DNA of 64,000 nt from Hoeflea algicola (GTDB lineage Bacteria; Pseudomonadota; Alphaproteobacteria; Rhizobiales; Rhizobiaceae): positions 682,001 to 746,000 of the forward strand of contig NZ_JAOVZR010000001.1 in assembly GCF_026619415.1 (NCBI RefSeq), written 5' to 3'. This document shows, piece after piece, positions 17,255 to 26,078 of the stretch (positions are counted from its first letter, which is position 1; each line of letters begins with the position of its first letter). Below the pieces are notes generated by a model. That model worked only from the letters and a program-made list of their open reading frames with translations, did not search any database and had not been told where the DNA came from. The position numbers and the translations under genes are program-made.

Positions 17255-17943
17255 ATCGGCGGCGGTCGGTCCCGGATCGCGATAAACGCGACCTCCTGCG
17301 GCAGCCTCTGTCTCCAATTTCTTCATGCGCGAATGTCCGAATTCCCGCTCTGCGGCGCGATGCTTAATTCTCCGATATGCTCAATTTATCTGGCGCAGAG
17401 CTCAGGAGGTTGAGCAGGGGTCAAGCTCATTTTGGGCTGCGGCGGACACCCAACAATTCGCAGGACAGATGACCGTATGGAGATGCCGCGAACGGCTTAG
17501 AAGGGCGGAAAGCTGACTTTCGTTGCAGATTGCACCAACGGCAGCTATGCGCCAAATCGCACTTCGGCCAAGGTCATGGCGATATATGAGTTCCACCGAC
17601 AAACGCCGCCACTCGATACAGTGGTATCGGCCCGAAGGAGTAGGCATCTCTGGCTAAGCGCGAGGGTGTGGCATGAGCCCGCCACCGAGTTCTGGTCGCA
17701 TGGTTCGAGTTCGACTTGACTTCGGTCAACGACACAAGGCTCGCCGCGCCTACCACTGATGCAAGATAACTGACGAGCAATAGTGCCAGCTGAAATGTGT
17801 GGTGAAATAAACGAGACAGGGAAGAAGGAACTTGCCGCGGCCGCGGCATCCCGCTTTGACACGATCGCCTCATCCGGATCATGCTGATGAACAGTTCCAA
17901 CGTGTGCAATTGAGGTCTCCCGGCGATGCCGGTCGGCCCCTCA
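17255..17943. other. Stretch without supported gene
   Basis: About 690 bases between the array and the OsmC gene. Frames on both strands lack start signals and family resemblance. The end of it should contain the OsmC-ATPase promoter; TTGACA at 17856-17861 could be its -35 box, but no good -10 box follows. Confidence 0.4.
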
Positions 17944-17958
17944 TAAAGGAAGACACTC

Positions 17959-18363
17959 ATGCTTGAATACAGGGTGGCAGCGCGCCGTGTCGACAATCAC
18001 GGGGCGGAAGCCTCGACAAAGGAGGCGCGGATCATCCTCGATACCGACATGGTGGGCAGGCCGGATGCCTTCAATCCGGCCGAACTGCTTCTTGCATCGG
18101 TTGCCGCCTGCATGATCAAGGGCATCGAGCGCGTGACGCCGATCCTCGACTTTCATCTGCTCGGCGTCGAGGTCACGCTCCATGGCATCCGGCAGGACAG
18201 CCCTCCCAAAATGGTGTCCGTCACCTATGAGTTGATTGTTGACACCACCGAGACCGACCAGCGGCTCGACTTGCTGCATAAGAATGTTCGGAAATATGGG
18301 ACGATCTCCAACACCATAGCCGAAGCCACGAACCTTCAAGGAACGGTCCGTCGAAAGGAGTGA
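17959..18363 (+). CDS. OsmC family protein
   Basis: A protein of 134 residues. The central segment FNPAELLLASVAACMIKGIERV carries the first OsmC cysteine near residue 51, and the beta-rich flanks fit the fold. Classic OsmC/Ohr enzymes reduce organic hydroperoxides with two cysteines; here the place of the second (usually CPVS) reads GTIS, so that cysteine is missing and classical peroxidase activity is doubtful. AAGGAAG lies upstream of the ATG. It is followed 58 bases later by a metal-transporting ATPase, so the two are probably co-transcribed and the protein may handle metal-linked stress. Confidence 0.8.
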   Translation: MLEYRVAARRVDNHGAEASTKEARIILDTDMVGRPDAFNPAELLLASVAACMIKGIERVTPILDFHLLGVEVTLHGIRQDSPPKMVSVTYELIVDTTETDQRLDLLHKNVRKYGTISNTIAEATNLQGTVRRKE

Positions 18364-18421
18364 GGTTGCCTCGCGGCCTTCTCCTGGCGAAACGTCCTCC
18401 CGAAAGAAAGACCTCACGCCC

Positions 18422-20875
18422 ATGACGAAGTTTGATGCAAGCAATCTGCAACTCGATCTTCCTGTCGTCCTTCCGAATATTCCAGATGAACATGATGCCT
18501 GCGTCGATCGATTGGTCGCAGACCTGGCCGAGCGCGAAGGCATGTCGAAGGTTCATGTCCTTGCCGCTGCCGAAGGTCAACCAGCCAAGCTTTGCATTCA
18601 CTACGATCCCGGGATCATCAGCCTTGCCAGGATTATGGAGGTTGCCGAAAGTTCCGGTGCCCGACTAACCGAACAATTTGGCCATGTCCTTTGGGAGGCG
18701 AACGGCATCCAAAATGCGAGCCGTGCCCGTACGGTCACGGACTATCTGCATCAGATGCCGGGTGTTCTGGAAGCCGTGGCCAATGTTGCCGGTCCAGTGC
18801 GGATCGAGTTCGACAAATCGGTGACATCTGAAACGACCCTCCGCAGGGGATTGGAAGACTTGGGCGTCATCTTCCCTTCAACCCAGCCAGCACCGACTGT
18901 CGACCATGTTGAGGAAGGTGAAGAAAAGGACCACGGTGGCATCTTTGGCAGCAACACAGAGCTGATCTTTGCCTTGATCTGCGGCGGTTTTCTCGCAGCG
19001 GGTTTCGCGTCATCGTTTGTGGTGTCGATACCAATATGGATTCCGCTCGCCCTTTATGTCGCCGCCTATGGATTTGGTGGGTATTACCTTCTCCGCGAAG
19101 CCATTGAGTCATTGCTTGTCGGTCGCTTCGAGATCGATTTCCTGATGCTGGTTGCGGCGGCAGGTGCGGCGGTTCTCGGCGAATGGGCCGAGGGAGCCCT
19201 GCTTCTTTTCCTGTTCAGCATCGGGCATGGGTTGGAGCACTATGCGATGGGCCGCGCCCGCCACGCCATTGCCGCACTTGCGGAACTCACGCCACCAACC
19301 GCCGAAGTCAAGCGAGACGGCAAAATGCGCGAAGTGCGTGTGGCCGAACTGGTTGTGGGCGATGTTGTTGTCGTCCGACCGAATTCGCGTATTCCATCGG
19401 ATGGGTTCGTGATCCTTGGGACGAGCAGTGTCGACCAGGCCCCCGTAACCGGCGAGAGCGTTCCGGTGGACAAATGGGCGGTGAGCGATATAGCCGAGGC
19501 CGCATCGATGGCCAGCGAACTTGCAGCCGAATTCCGCGTCTATGCCGGCACGATCAATGGCGGCGGAGCCCTTGAGATACAGGTCTCCAAGTTGGCCAAG
19601 GACAGTACGCTCGCCCGCCTCGTGCAGATGGTTGGCGAAGCCGAAACCCAAAAGTCGCCTACACAGCGCTTCACTGACCGCTTCGAGCGCATTTTCGTTC
19701 CGGTGGTCCTGCTGTCAGTTGGCATGCTGCTGTTCGCATGGGTTGTCATCGATGAACCATTCAGCGCCAGCTTCTATCGCGCCATGGCGGTTCTGGTGGC
19801 CGCAAGCCCCTGCGCACTAGCCATCTCCACTCCGAGCGCGGTGCTTGCGGGTGTCGCGAGAGCCGCACGTGGTGGGGTCTTGGTCAAGGGTGGTGGCCCG
19901 CTCGAAAACCTTGGTACGCTTGGTGCTATCGCCTTTGACAAGACCGGGACGCTGACGGAAGGAAAGCCACAGGTGACCAATGTCATTCCGGCTAACGGGG
20001 TCACAGAGCAGGAACTGCTTGCGGTCGCTGTCGCTGTAGAAGCACTCAGCGATCATCCCTTGGCAGCGGCATTGGTTCGTGATGGAACCGAACGGCTTGG
20101 GGGCGACACGACACTGGCTGCGGCCGATAACCTTCAAAGTATCACTGGACGTGGCCTTGTTGCAGAGATAGCGGGCGAAATGGTTTATGTCGGCAAGGCC
20201 GCCCTTTTTGCCGAGATAGAAGGATCACCAATTCCTGCCGATGTGGCGGAGGATTCGGAGAGCCTTGAAAGGCAGGGACGCACCACAATGGTCGTGCGCA
20301 AGGCCGATCGTTACCTGGGGGTGATCGGCCTCATGGACAAACCGCGCGCCTCGGCTGCAGGCGTGATCAACAGCCTCCGCTCACTCGGCATTACACGTAT
20401 GGTGATGATTTCCGGCGACAACAGCCGTGTCGCCGATGCCGTCGCGAAGGAGGTCGGCCTTGACCAGGCGATGGGTGATTTGATGCCAGAAGACAAGGTA
20501 ACGACCATCAAGCAACTGCGGTCGGAGCAACCGGTCGCAATGGTGGGTGATGGTGTCAATGATGCACCTGCCATGGCCAATGCAACAGTCGGGATCGCGA
20601 TGGGGGCTGCCGGTTCCGACGTTGCACTTGAGACTGCCGACGTAGCGTTGATGGGTGACGCTCTGGAGCGCCTGCCATTCGTCATCGGCCTTAGCCGCAG
20701 GACCAGCCGGACGATCAAGCAGAATCTTTGGATCAGTCTTGGCATGGTCGCCATTCTGGTTCCCGCCACATTGCTCGGGCTTCAGCTCGGCGCGGCGGTT
20801 CTCTTCCATGAAGGCTCGACGGTTCTCGTAGTGATTAACGCCTTGCGCCTGCTCGCCTACAAGGATGAAGCCTAA
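18422..20875 (+). CDS. Heavy-metal P1B-type ATPase, SPC (P1B-4-like) class
   Basis: A protein of 817 residues. The phosphorylation motif FDKTGTLTEGKP lies near residue 505, the actuator segment PVTGES is present, and the hinge GDGVNDAPAMA lies near 708. The metal-site motif in the membrane is AASPCALAIS (SPC rather than CPC) near 460, and the last helix has FHEGSTVLVV near 794. SPC plus HEG(S/G)T is the signature of the P1B-4 group, which exports Co2+, Zn2+ or Fe2+. The N-terminal 170 residues look like two degenerate HMA-like ferredoxin folds without CxxC, unusual in this group. The metal is inferred from the class. Confidence 0.88.
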   Translation: MTKFDASNLQLDLPVVLPNIPDEHDACVDRLVADLAEREGMSKVHVLAAAEGQPAKLCIHYDPGIISLARIMEVAESSGARLTEQFGHVLWEANGIQNASRARTVTDYLHQMPGVLEAVANVAGPVRIEFDKSVTSETTLRRGLEDLGVIFPSTQPAPTVDHVEEGEEKDHGGIFGSNTELIFALICGGFLAAGFASSFVVSIPIWIPLALYVAAYGFGGYYLLREAIESLLVGRFEIDFLMLVAAAGAAVLGEWAEGALLLFLFSIGHGLEHYAMGRARHAIAALAELTPPTAEVKRDGKMREVRVAELVVGDVVVVRPNSRIPSDGFVILGTSSVDQAPVTGESVPVDKWAVSDIAEAASMASELAAEFRVYAGTINGGGALEIQVSKLAKDSTLARLVQMVGEAETQKSPTQRFTDRFERIFVPVVLLSVGMLLFAWVVIDEPFSASFYRAMAVLVAASPCALAISTPSAVLAGVARAARGGVLVKGGGPLENLGTLGAIAFDKTGTLTEGKPQVTNVIPANGVTEQELLAVAVAVEALSDHPLAAALVRDGTERLGGDTTLAAADNLQSITGRGLVAEIAGEMVYVGKAALFAEIEGSPIPADVAEDSESLERQGRTTMVVRKADRYLGVIGLMDKPRASAAGVINSLRSLGITRMVMISGDNSRVADAVAKEVGLDQAMGDLMPEDKVTTIKQLRSEQPVAMVGDGVNDAPAMANATVGIAMGAAGSDVALETADVALMGDALERLPFVIGLSRRTSRTIKQNLWISLGMVAILVPATLLGLQLGAAVLFHEGSTVLVVINALRLLAYKDEA

Positions 20876-21119
20876 CCAATCCGCGGCCCAATGTCGAAAG
20901 TAGAGAGTGCATCCCAACTAAATGAACAAACCGTCGGCAGCATCCCTGTAGGCCGCACGGGGGCTCATGTCATAGGCATTTGGAAACCGTCCGTCGAACC
21001 TGTTGTGTCTGCTTCGGGCTCAGGCCCCGCCATTGTCTGCACCCTGGATGGAGGTCCGCAAAGGGCCGAAATTGACCTATAGTGGATGGCCCACTTTTCG
21101 TCTCAGTTTGCGCTGGAGT
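20876..21119. other. Intergenic region before the IS3 element
   Basis: A 244-base gap with no supported gene. It adjoins the left end of the IS3 element, and no target duplication with the right flank is found. Confidence 0.4.
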
Positions 21120-21179
21120 TGCCCCCTGAAAGTGGTCCACCAACTGGGATAGATTATCCCTCAAATTGGAGGATCAGCG

Positions 21180-21458
21180 ATGGCTGGAAAACGAGAGAAG
21201 CCGGAAGAGATTGTATCGAAGCTTCGGCAGGTTGAAGTTCTGCAAGGGCAAGGTGCGACGATTGCTGACGCGGTGCGCCAGATCGGCGTGACACAGCAGA
21301 CGTTTTATCGATGGCGGAAGCTCTATGGCGGGATGCAGCGATCTCAACTCACTCGGCTGAAAGAGCTGGAGAAGGAGAACCAGCGGCTTCGGCGGGCGGT
21401 GTCTGACCTGACACTGGACAAACTCATCCTGACCGAGGCGGCAAAGGGAAACTTCTAA
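21180..21458 (+). CDS. IS3-family OrfA (helix-turn-helix subunit)
   Basis: A protein of 92 residues. It has a helix-turn-helix (IVSKLRQVEVLQ...VTQQTFYRWRKLYGG) followed by a leucine zipper (LTRLKELEKENQRLRRAVSDL). The ATG at 21180 is preceded by GGAGGATC. OrfA binds the element ends and joins OrfB through -1 frameshifting; the slippery region is the A/G-rich stretch at 21441-21451 just before its stop. Confidence 0.9.
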   Translation: MAGKREKPEEIVSKLRQVEVLQGQGATIADAVRQIGVTQQTFYRWRKLYGGMQRSQLTRLKELEKENQRLRRAVSDLTLDKLILTEAAKGNF

Positions 21459-21490
21459 GCCCTTCGCGTCGGCGCAAGTGCATCGACCAT

Positions 21491-22306
21491 GTGCGGCGGG
21501 AGCTCGGCGTATCAGAACGCCGCGCCTGCCGCACGCTCGGACAACACCGATCCACACAGCGCAAGGTGCCACAGGGCCGGGCAGATGAAGAACGGCTGAC
21601 CGATGATATCATCGAACTGGCCGACAAGTACGGGCGCTATGGGTATCGCATGGTCACCGGTCTGCTGAACAACGCGGGCTGGCAGGTAAACCATAAGCGG
21701 GTTGAGCGCATCTGGCGGCGTGAAGGGCTGAAAGTGCCACAAAAGCAGAAGAAAAAGGGGCGGCTTTGGCTGAACGACGGATCATGTGTGCGTCTCAGAC
21801 CGGAACGGCCAAACCACGTCTGGTCCTACGACTTCGTCCAGGATCGAACCGCTGACGGCCGCGTCTATCGGACGCTGAATATCATCGACGAATACACCAG
21901 GGAGGCACTCATGATCCGCGTGGACCGCAAGCTCAACTCAACGGACGTGCTGGATGCTCTGACAGACCTATTCATCCTGCGCGGCCCGCCGGAATACATT
22001 CGGTCGGACAATGGGCCGGAATTTATCGCCCAGAAAGTGCGGGATTGGATTGCAGCTGTTGGAGCCAAGACGGCCTACATAGAGCCAGGCTCACCATGGG
22101 AGAACGGATACTGCGAAAGCTTCAACGCCCGGTTCCGCGACGAGCTGCTGAACGGCGAAATCTTCTACAGCCTAAGGGAGGCGCAAATCCTGATCGAGCA
22201 ATGGCGTATCCACTACAACACCGTCAGGCCGCATAGCGCTCTGGGCTACCGCCCGCCCGCGCCGGAAAGCATTGTCCCGATGGACCAGACGCCCATGATG
22301 CACTAA
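21491..22306 (+). CDS. IS3-family OrfB (DDE transposase)
   Basis: The frame is open from about 21443 (KLLSPSRRRKCIDHVRREL), one position behind orfA, as expected for a -1 fusion; I mark the first internal start, a GTG at 21491. The catalytic residues are visible: D in HVWSYDFVQD, D in IRSDNGPEF, and E in PGSPWENGYCESFN. The C-terminal HYNTVRPHSALGYRPPAP motif is typical of the IS407 group. The gene is intact and probably active. Confidence 0.92.
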   Translation: MRRELGVSERRACRTLGQHRSTQRKVPQGRADEERLTDDIIELADKYGRYGYRMVTGLLNNAGWQVNHKRVERIWRREGLKVPQKQKKKGRLWLNDGSCVRLRPERPNHVWSYDFVQDRTADGRVYRTLNIIDEYTREALMIRVDRKLNSTDVLDALTDLFILRGPPEYIRSDNGPEFIAQKVRDWIAAVGAKTAYIEPGSPWENGYCESFNARFRDELLNGEIFYSLREAQILIEQWRIHYNTVRPHSALGYRPPAPESIVPMDQTPMMH

Positions 22307-23486
22307 CAATCAAACCGGACCACCTGATGGGGGCACGCCAGTGTTTGCCTCCGGCGCGTATTGCATGGGGTGGGACGCCCTGTGACCGGCTGAACGAGAC
22401 GTCGTAGTTAGGCAGAAGGAAGTCCGACCGCACCAGCCCCCAACAGGCAGAGAGGATGTAGAAACGGTCGGCTGGCATGGCCCCAGCAACGGCACCGTAG
22501 GCCGGGTTCATATAAAGATCGGCTGCGGTATGTAGACCATAGGGGTTCGCCCCCGTCGCGGCATGCGCCCTGTTGTAATCGAGCACGCGCCGCCGCCAGG
22601 CAAACCCGTCCTCATCCTCTGAATCGGGATGAACCGGGCGGATACCCGGGATGGGCGGTGTAAGTTCCGGATCCGCGACGAATGCAAGAGCCGTGCCATC
22701 TTGGGCCTGAAACCGGCCGCCGTCTCTTTTCGACTTGGCGCATTGCATGACGAGGATCGGAGGCACCCCGGTCATCGCAGACGGACTTTTTGGAGAAACT
22801 GGTCGTTCCTCAATCAGTGCCTCCAGAACTTTGAGAAACGCCGGGTCATGCGTCTCGGTCACGTGGTTGTTGTTCCAAAGCCCGGATTTGCGCACGCGAT
22901 CCCGATCACTATTTAGGCCGAGCCACCTTGGTGATGGCGGATCAATGGGCGCGCGGTCGTAGTTGGAGAGCAGAGCAATCACGTTTCGCTCGATGAAGCC
23001 TCGAAGGGAACCAGGTCCCGGATTATCCGGAATGTCGAGCCAGGCCACGCGCATGGCGCCGATATGGTCGCTAACCGCTTCCTCCTGAGGTCGCTCAGAT
23101 GCTCCCACCTCCACAGCCGGGACCTTCCTGTTGCCCCATGTCCCGACGGTCTTGTTATCTTTTGCAAAAAGTGCCGCGCCGACGAGCTCCCGGAAAATCG
23201 AACCTCGATGATTTCCATCTTTTGGCGTCAAGGTGCCACGATGTTGTGAAAGCCGCTTCCACAGTGTCGAAGAAGACCCTTCAATCAATCCGTGCGTCCC
23301 GATACGGACCACGCGAGGCGTTCCGTCGCCGCGGGTTTCTCCGGTTTCGAAAAAGAAGTAGACGCCCCGGTCTGGCCAGCCGTCTTGAGCAGAGGCTGGT
23401 CCCATCTGCCGCGATGGGGTTTTCGCGCTCAGTCGCTCTAAGAGAGAGTAGAAGGTCTTGACATCGTCGAGACGGGAATACTTCAT
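22224..23486 (-). CDS. GIY-YIG nuclease-like protein with C-terminal DUF6884-like domain, 3' end cut by IS3
   Basis: A protein of about 383 original residues before the frame runs into the IS3 element at 22335; the last 38 residues are IS sequence. The N-terminal domain has the GIY-YIG layout: GVYFFFETGE, VVRIGTHGL, a helix with LWKRLSQHRG, and SIFRELVGAAL. The C-terminal domain has VMQCAKSKRDGG, YMNPAYGAVAG, YILSACWGLVRSDFLLPNYD, which I associate with DUF6884/YaaA-like proteins. This combination occurs near phage and modification genes. A divergent small cysteine protein starts 39 bases away. Activity is unknown and the C-terminus is missing. Confidence 0.65.
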   Translation of the reverse strand: MKYSRLDDVKTFYSLLERLSAKTPSRQMGPASAQDGWPDRGVYFFFETGETRGDGTPRVVRIGTHGLIEGSSSTLWKRLSQHRGTLTPKDGNHRGSIFRELVGAALFAKDNKTVGTWGNRKVPAVEVGASERPQEEAVSDHIGAMRVAWLDIPDNPGPGSLRGFIERNVIALLSNYDRAPIDPPSPRWLGLNSDRDRVRKSGLWNNNHVTETHDPAFLKVLEALIEERPVSPKSPSAMTGVPPILVMQCAKSKRDGGRFQAQDGTALAFVADPELTPPIPGIRPVHPDSEDEDGFAWRRRVLDYNRAHAATGANPYGLHTAADLYMNPAYGAVAGAMPADRFYILSACWGLVRSDFLLPNYDVSFSRSQGVPPHAIRAGGKHWRAPIRWSGLIVSASWASGPSGQCFPARAGGSPERYAA

Positions 23487-23524
23487 CCGGCTACCCCTGA
23501 CACATAAAAGTAGACGGTCTCAAC

Positions 23525-23752
23525 TTGGCAGTTATTCGATGTGAAAACCACCCTCCGAAAGGGCGCACAAAGATCTACGTTCGCTCCGTCAAGCCGGTCG
23601 GCCACCCCGAGAGCGCGCTCGTCTGTGGCTCCAAGTCCTGTGAGGCCAGTGGTTTCATCTGGCTCGAGACCCATGAGACGGAAGCATATGACCGTGGCAA
23701 GTCCGTCTTCGATGCCTTTGCCAGTTCGGCGATGAAAACGCGAGCCAAATAA
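23525..23752 (+). CDS. Small cysteine-containing protein, 75 residues
   Basis: The sequence starts from a TTG (MAVIRCENHPPKGRTK) and has three cysteines (RCENH, VCGSKSCEASG) arranged like a small zinc-binding fold, followed by IWLETHETEAYDRG. I do not know its function. It is divergent from the GIY-YIG protein and both could share a regulatory region. The short length leaves doubt. Confidence 0.5.
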   Translation: MAVIRCENHPPKGRTKIYVRSVKPVGHPESALVCGSKSCEASGFIWLETHETEAYDRGKSVFDAFASSAMKTRAK

Positions 23753-23960
23753 TCCGGCCGTCCCTTCCGGACGCCCCGTTGATGAACCTGAGAATGATGC
23801 AGGCGCAGCGAATGGTGGAAAGGTCCGCATTGCGGTCATCCAAGACTTGCTCAGGTGGCGGTTCGAAGCGTCGGAGTCAGACCTCTAGAATATCCTGAAC
23901 GAGCGGGGATGATGCCCGAGCTATTGATGAATGCGGTCACAATCGACCGACAATGACGCT
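23753..23960. other. Intergenic region
   Basis: No gene is supported. It includes GGTCACAA at 23935-23942 and TTGTGACG at 23960-23967, an inverted pair that belongs with the adjacent palindrome. Confidence 0.4.
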
Positions 23961-24027
23961 TGTGACGGCAGAATACATATTTGTTCTCACGCGCGTACGT
24001 GAAAGAAACATGTATTCCGGTGTCACA
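23961..24027. promoter_or_regulatory. Long imperfect palindrome upstream of the ParB-methyltransferase gene
   Basis: The arms start TGTGAC and end GTCACA; inside are GAATACAT at 23971 and ATGTATTC at 24010, and a core TCACGCGCGTACGTGA at 23987-24002. The whole 67 bases is roughly symmetric around 23994. It lies 186 bases before the ParB-methyltransferase gene. It looks like a compound operator or recombination site. The core resembles the palindrome at 17077-17094. Confidence 0.45.
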
Positions 24028-24212
24028 TGCGTCACTGTTCCTGTGCTCCGATATTCTGGCGTCATGCGACCACCAGCGCTGTTGTCGTCAAGCGACCATC
24101 GGTGTCGAGTTTTGGCCAAAGATTACAAAAAATGTCATGATTACAAGCACTTGTTGATTTGCTATGATCGTTGTGCCGGAAAAGCCCGGTTTAGCTGCGG
24201 GGAGTTTTCGAT

Positions 24213-25502
24213 TTGGCGGTCACGACATCACAAATGAAGAGTGTGCTTGCTCCGAAGCCGGATCAGAGCCCGGAGATGAACCTCCGCGTCGTTCAACGGT
24301 CGGTCGAGGATCTCATTCCCTATGCCCGCAATGCGCGGACGCATTCGGATGCTCAGGTTGCACTGATCGCGGGCTCGATCCGGGAATACGGGTTTACCAA
24401 TCCGGTCCTCGTGGATGGCGAGAACGGAATCATTGCGGGGCATGGCCGGGTCATGGCGGCTCGTAAGCTTGGTGTTGCGACGGTGCCCGTGATCGAACTG
24501 GCCCATCTCACCAGTGCTCAGAAGCGGGCCTACATCCTGGCCGACAATCGGCTGGCCGAGGCGGCGAACTGGGATCAGCAGTTGTTGGCGCTTGAGGTTG
24601 GCGACTTGGACGGATTGGGAATTGATCTGACGACACTTGGTTTTGAAACGGCGGAACTTGACGCCATTCTGAACCGCGATTGTGCTGATCCCCGTGAGGA
24701 AGACACTCCAGAGCCCCCCAGCACACCTTTGTCCATGCTGGGAGATCTATGGTGCCTGGGGCCGCATCGATTGCTCTGCGGCGACGCTACCGTGGCGGCA
24801 GATGTTGAGAGGTTGCTCGACGGAGCCAGCCCTCACCTGATGGTTACCGATCCTCCGTATGGCGTCTCATACGACCCCGCATGGCGTAACGAGACGGGTG
24901 CGGCGAAGACGAAGCGTACAGGGAAGGTGCTGAATGATCACCGCGCCGACTGGCACGAGGCCTGGGCACTGTTTCCGGGCGACGTCGCGTACGTCTGGCA
25001 TGGGGCGTTGCACGCAACAACCGTCGCTGAAAGTCTTGGAGCAGCGGGTTTCGACGTCCGGTCTCAAATTATCTGGGCCAAGGAGCGCCTGGTTCTGAGC
25101 CGCGGCGACTATCACTGGCAACATGAACCATGCTGGTATGCTGTACGAAGCAAGAGTACCGGACACTGGAGTGGCGACAGGAAGCAGACCACGCTGTGGA
25201 CAATACCCAGCCGGGATCAGGACGCTGAAACGGTACATGGCACTCAGAAGCCTGTCGAATGCATGCGGCGGCCAATCGTCAACAACTCCAGTCCCGGGCA
25301 GGCAGTCTACGAGCCGTTCTGTGGTTCGGGGACGTCCATCATAGCGGCCGAGACCAGTGCGCGTGTCTGCTATGCCATGGAACTCGACCCTGCATACGTC
25401 GACGTGGTCGTGCAGCGCTGGCAGAGCTTTACCGGCAAGGATGCCACGACGACAGATGGAAAGCGTTACGCCGAAGTCATCGCCAACAGAGTTGAGACAT
25501 GA
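24213..25502 (+). CDS. ParB-domain DNA methyltransferase (phage type)
   Basis: A protein of 429 residues. The N-terminal ParB/Srx domain (residues about 25-115) includes LIPYARNARTHSDAQVALIAGSI, IIAGHGRVMAARKLG and ILADNRLAEAANWD. A beta-class DNA methyltransferase follows: MVTDPPYGVSYD near 212 before the SAM motif YEPFCGSGTSIIAAE near 368, with HGTQKPVECM between. It should methylate adenine or cytosine (N6 or N4); the target is unknown. The start is a TTG at 24213 with GGGGAG nine bases upstream; an in-frame ATG lies at 24234. Such fusions are common in alphaproteobacterial prophages just before the terminase genes, as here. Confidence 0.88.
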   Translation: MAVTTSQMKSVLAPKPDQSPEMNLRVVQRSVEDLIPYARNARTHSDAQVALIAGSIREYGFTNPVLVDGENGIIAGHGRVMAARKLGVATVPVIELAHLTSAQKRAYILADNRLAEAANWDQQLLALEVGDLDGLGIDLTTLGFETAELDAILNRDCADPREEDTPEPPSTPLSMLGDLWCLGPHRLLCGDATVAADVERLLDGASPHLMVTDPPYGVSYDPAWRNETGAAKTKRTGKVLNDHRADWHEAWALFPGDVAYVWHGALHATTVAESLGAAGFDVRSQIIWAKERLVLSRGDYHWQHEPCWYAVRSKSTGHWSGDRKQTTLWTIPSRDQDAETVHGTQKPVECMRRPIVNNSSPGQAVYEPFCGSGTSIIAAETSARVCYAMELDPAYVDVVVQRWQSFTGKDATTTDGKRYAEVIANRVET

Positions 25503-25919
25503 CCCAAAGTCGCTGGGTGTTCCTGGTTGAAGTCGTGTGCAACAGGCTCGTCAGATGGAATGGCGCATTGCTGGGCCAGTTGGTTCTGTGCGCCCTCATC
25601 GGGTTGCAGTTGACCTTGACACAAGCCCATAACTTGAGTGGCCGCCTGAGCTATATGGCAGTCGAACAAAACGATGCTCTACCCGGATTGTCCGAGCGCG
25701 TCGTGTCGAGACAAGACGATGATGGTTGAAAACTGTGATCCCGGGTGGTGCCCCGGGGGGGGCGGTCCGATCTTCGGGGCTTTTGGGATGAGGACCGGCT
25801 GGGAAGGTTTTCTTTTACAAGCGCGAAATTGGCAGGGGGGTATCCCCCGTCATCCGGCCGCCCTTTCTCTATAGAATTCAAATCGTTGGCACCGCTTAAT
25901 ACCTGAAAGGACGTGCGCA
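25503..25919. other. Gap between methyltransferase and terminase genes
   Basis: About 420 bases without a supported gene. An ATG at 25499 overlaps the methyltransferase stop as ATGA and opens a 76-residue frame, but the sequence shows no recognisable domain. A run of eight Gs at 25758-25765 (in GCCCCGGGGGGGGCGG) and GGGGGGTATCCCCC are present. Confidence 0.35.
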
Positions 25920-26078
25920 ATGATAGACCAAGTCGATGTATCGAAGGCTGACTTTGACCATCCAGAATCCCTTGTTCAACGACCGGGGTGGAAGATTGCG
26001 TACAGCTCCGTCCCTCTTCGCTTCGAAGCCCAGGAGATCAAACTGCTGATCCCATCCGGCGAGAAGGAACCGTTATGA
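25920..26078 (+). CDS. Small prophage protein, 52 residues
   Basis: The frame reads MIDQVDVSKADFDHPESLVQ through to LLIPSGEKEPL. It has a good ribosome site (AAAGGA) before the ATG. Its stop overlaps the start of the small terminase gene (TTATGA), so the two are coupled. I do not recognise the family; proteins of this size often precede P27 terminases. Confidence 0.5.
   Translation: MIDQVDVSKADFDHPESLVQRPGWKIAYSSVPLRFEAQEIKLLIPSGEKEPL

Larger units (their letters stand above)
21120..22335 (+). mobile_element. IS3-family element (IS407-like), complete
   Basis: The element is 1216 bases long. The ends are inverted: TGCCCCCTGAAAGTGGTCC on the left and, read inward from 22335, TGCCCCCATCAGGTGGTCC, with 15 of 19 positions equal. 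It has the usual two overlapping frames, orfA and orfB. The flanking four bases (GAGT and CGCC) do not match, so the target duplication is lost. Its right end cuts the GIY-YIG gene. Confidence 0.85.

Noticed and set aside
17835..17846. CCGCGGCCGCGG palindrome as a regulatory site
   Set aside because: Simple GC palindromes of this size are frequent in GC-rich DNA and it is not linked to a gene start.
20891..21082. A 63-residue plus-strand frame before the IS3 element
   Set aside because: No ribosome site, no family and it ends near the element edge.
20970..22335. That the GIY-YIG gene resumes on the left side of the IS3 element
   Set aside because: Joining the flanks gives an open frame, but its sequence does not look like the rest of the protein and there is no target duplication to confirm the join.
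21116..22339. A 4-base target duplication for the IS3 element
   Set aside because: The flanks GAGT and CGCC do not match, so either the insertion is old or a deletion removed one side.
25499..25729. A 76-residue gene overlapping the methyltransferase stop
   Set aside because: The ATGA overlap is suggestive, but the sequence shows no domain and the opposite strand is equally open; kept only as a note.
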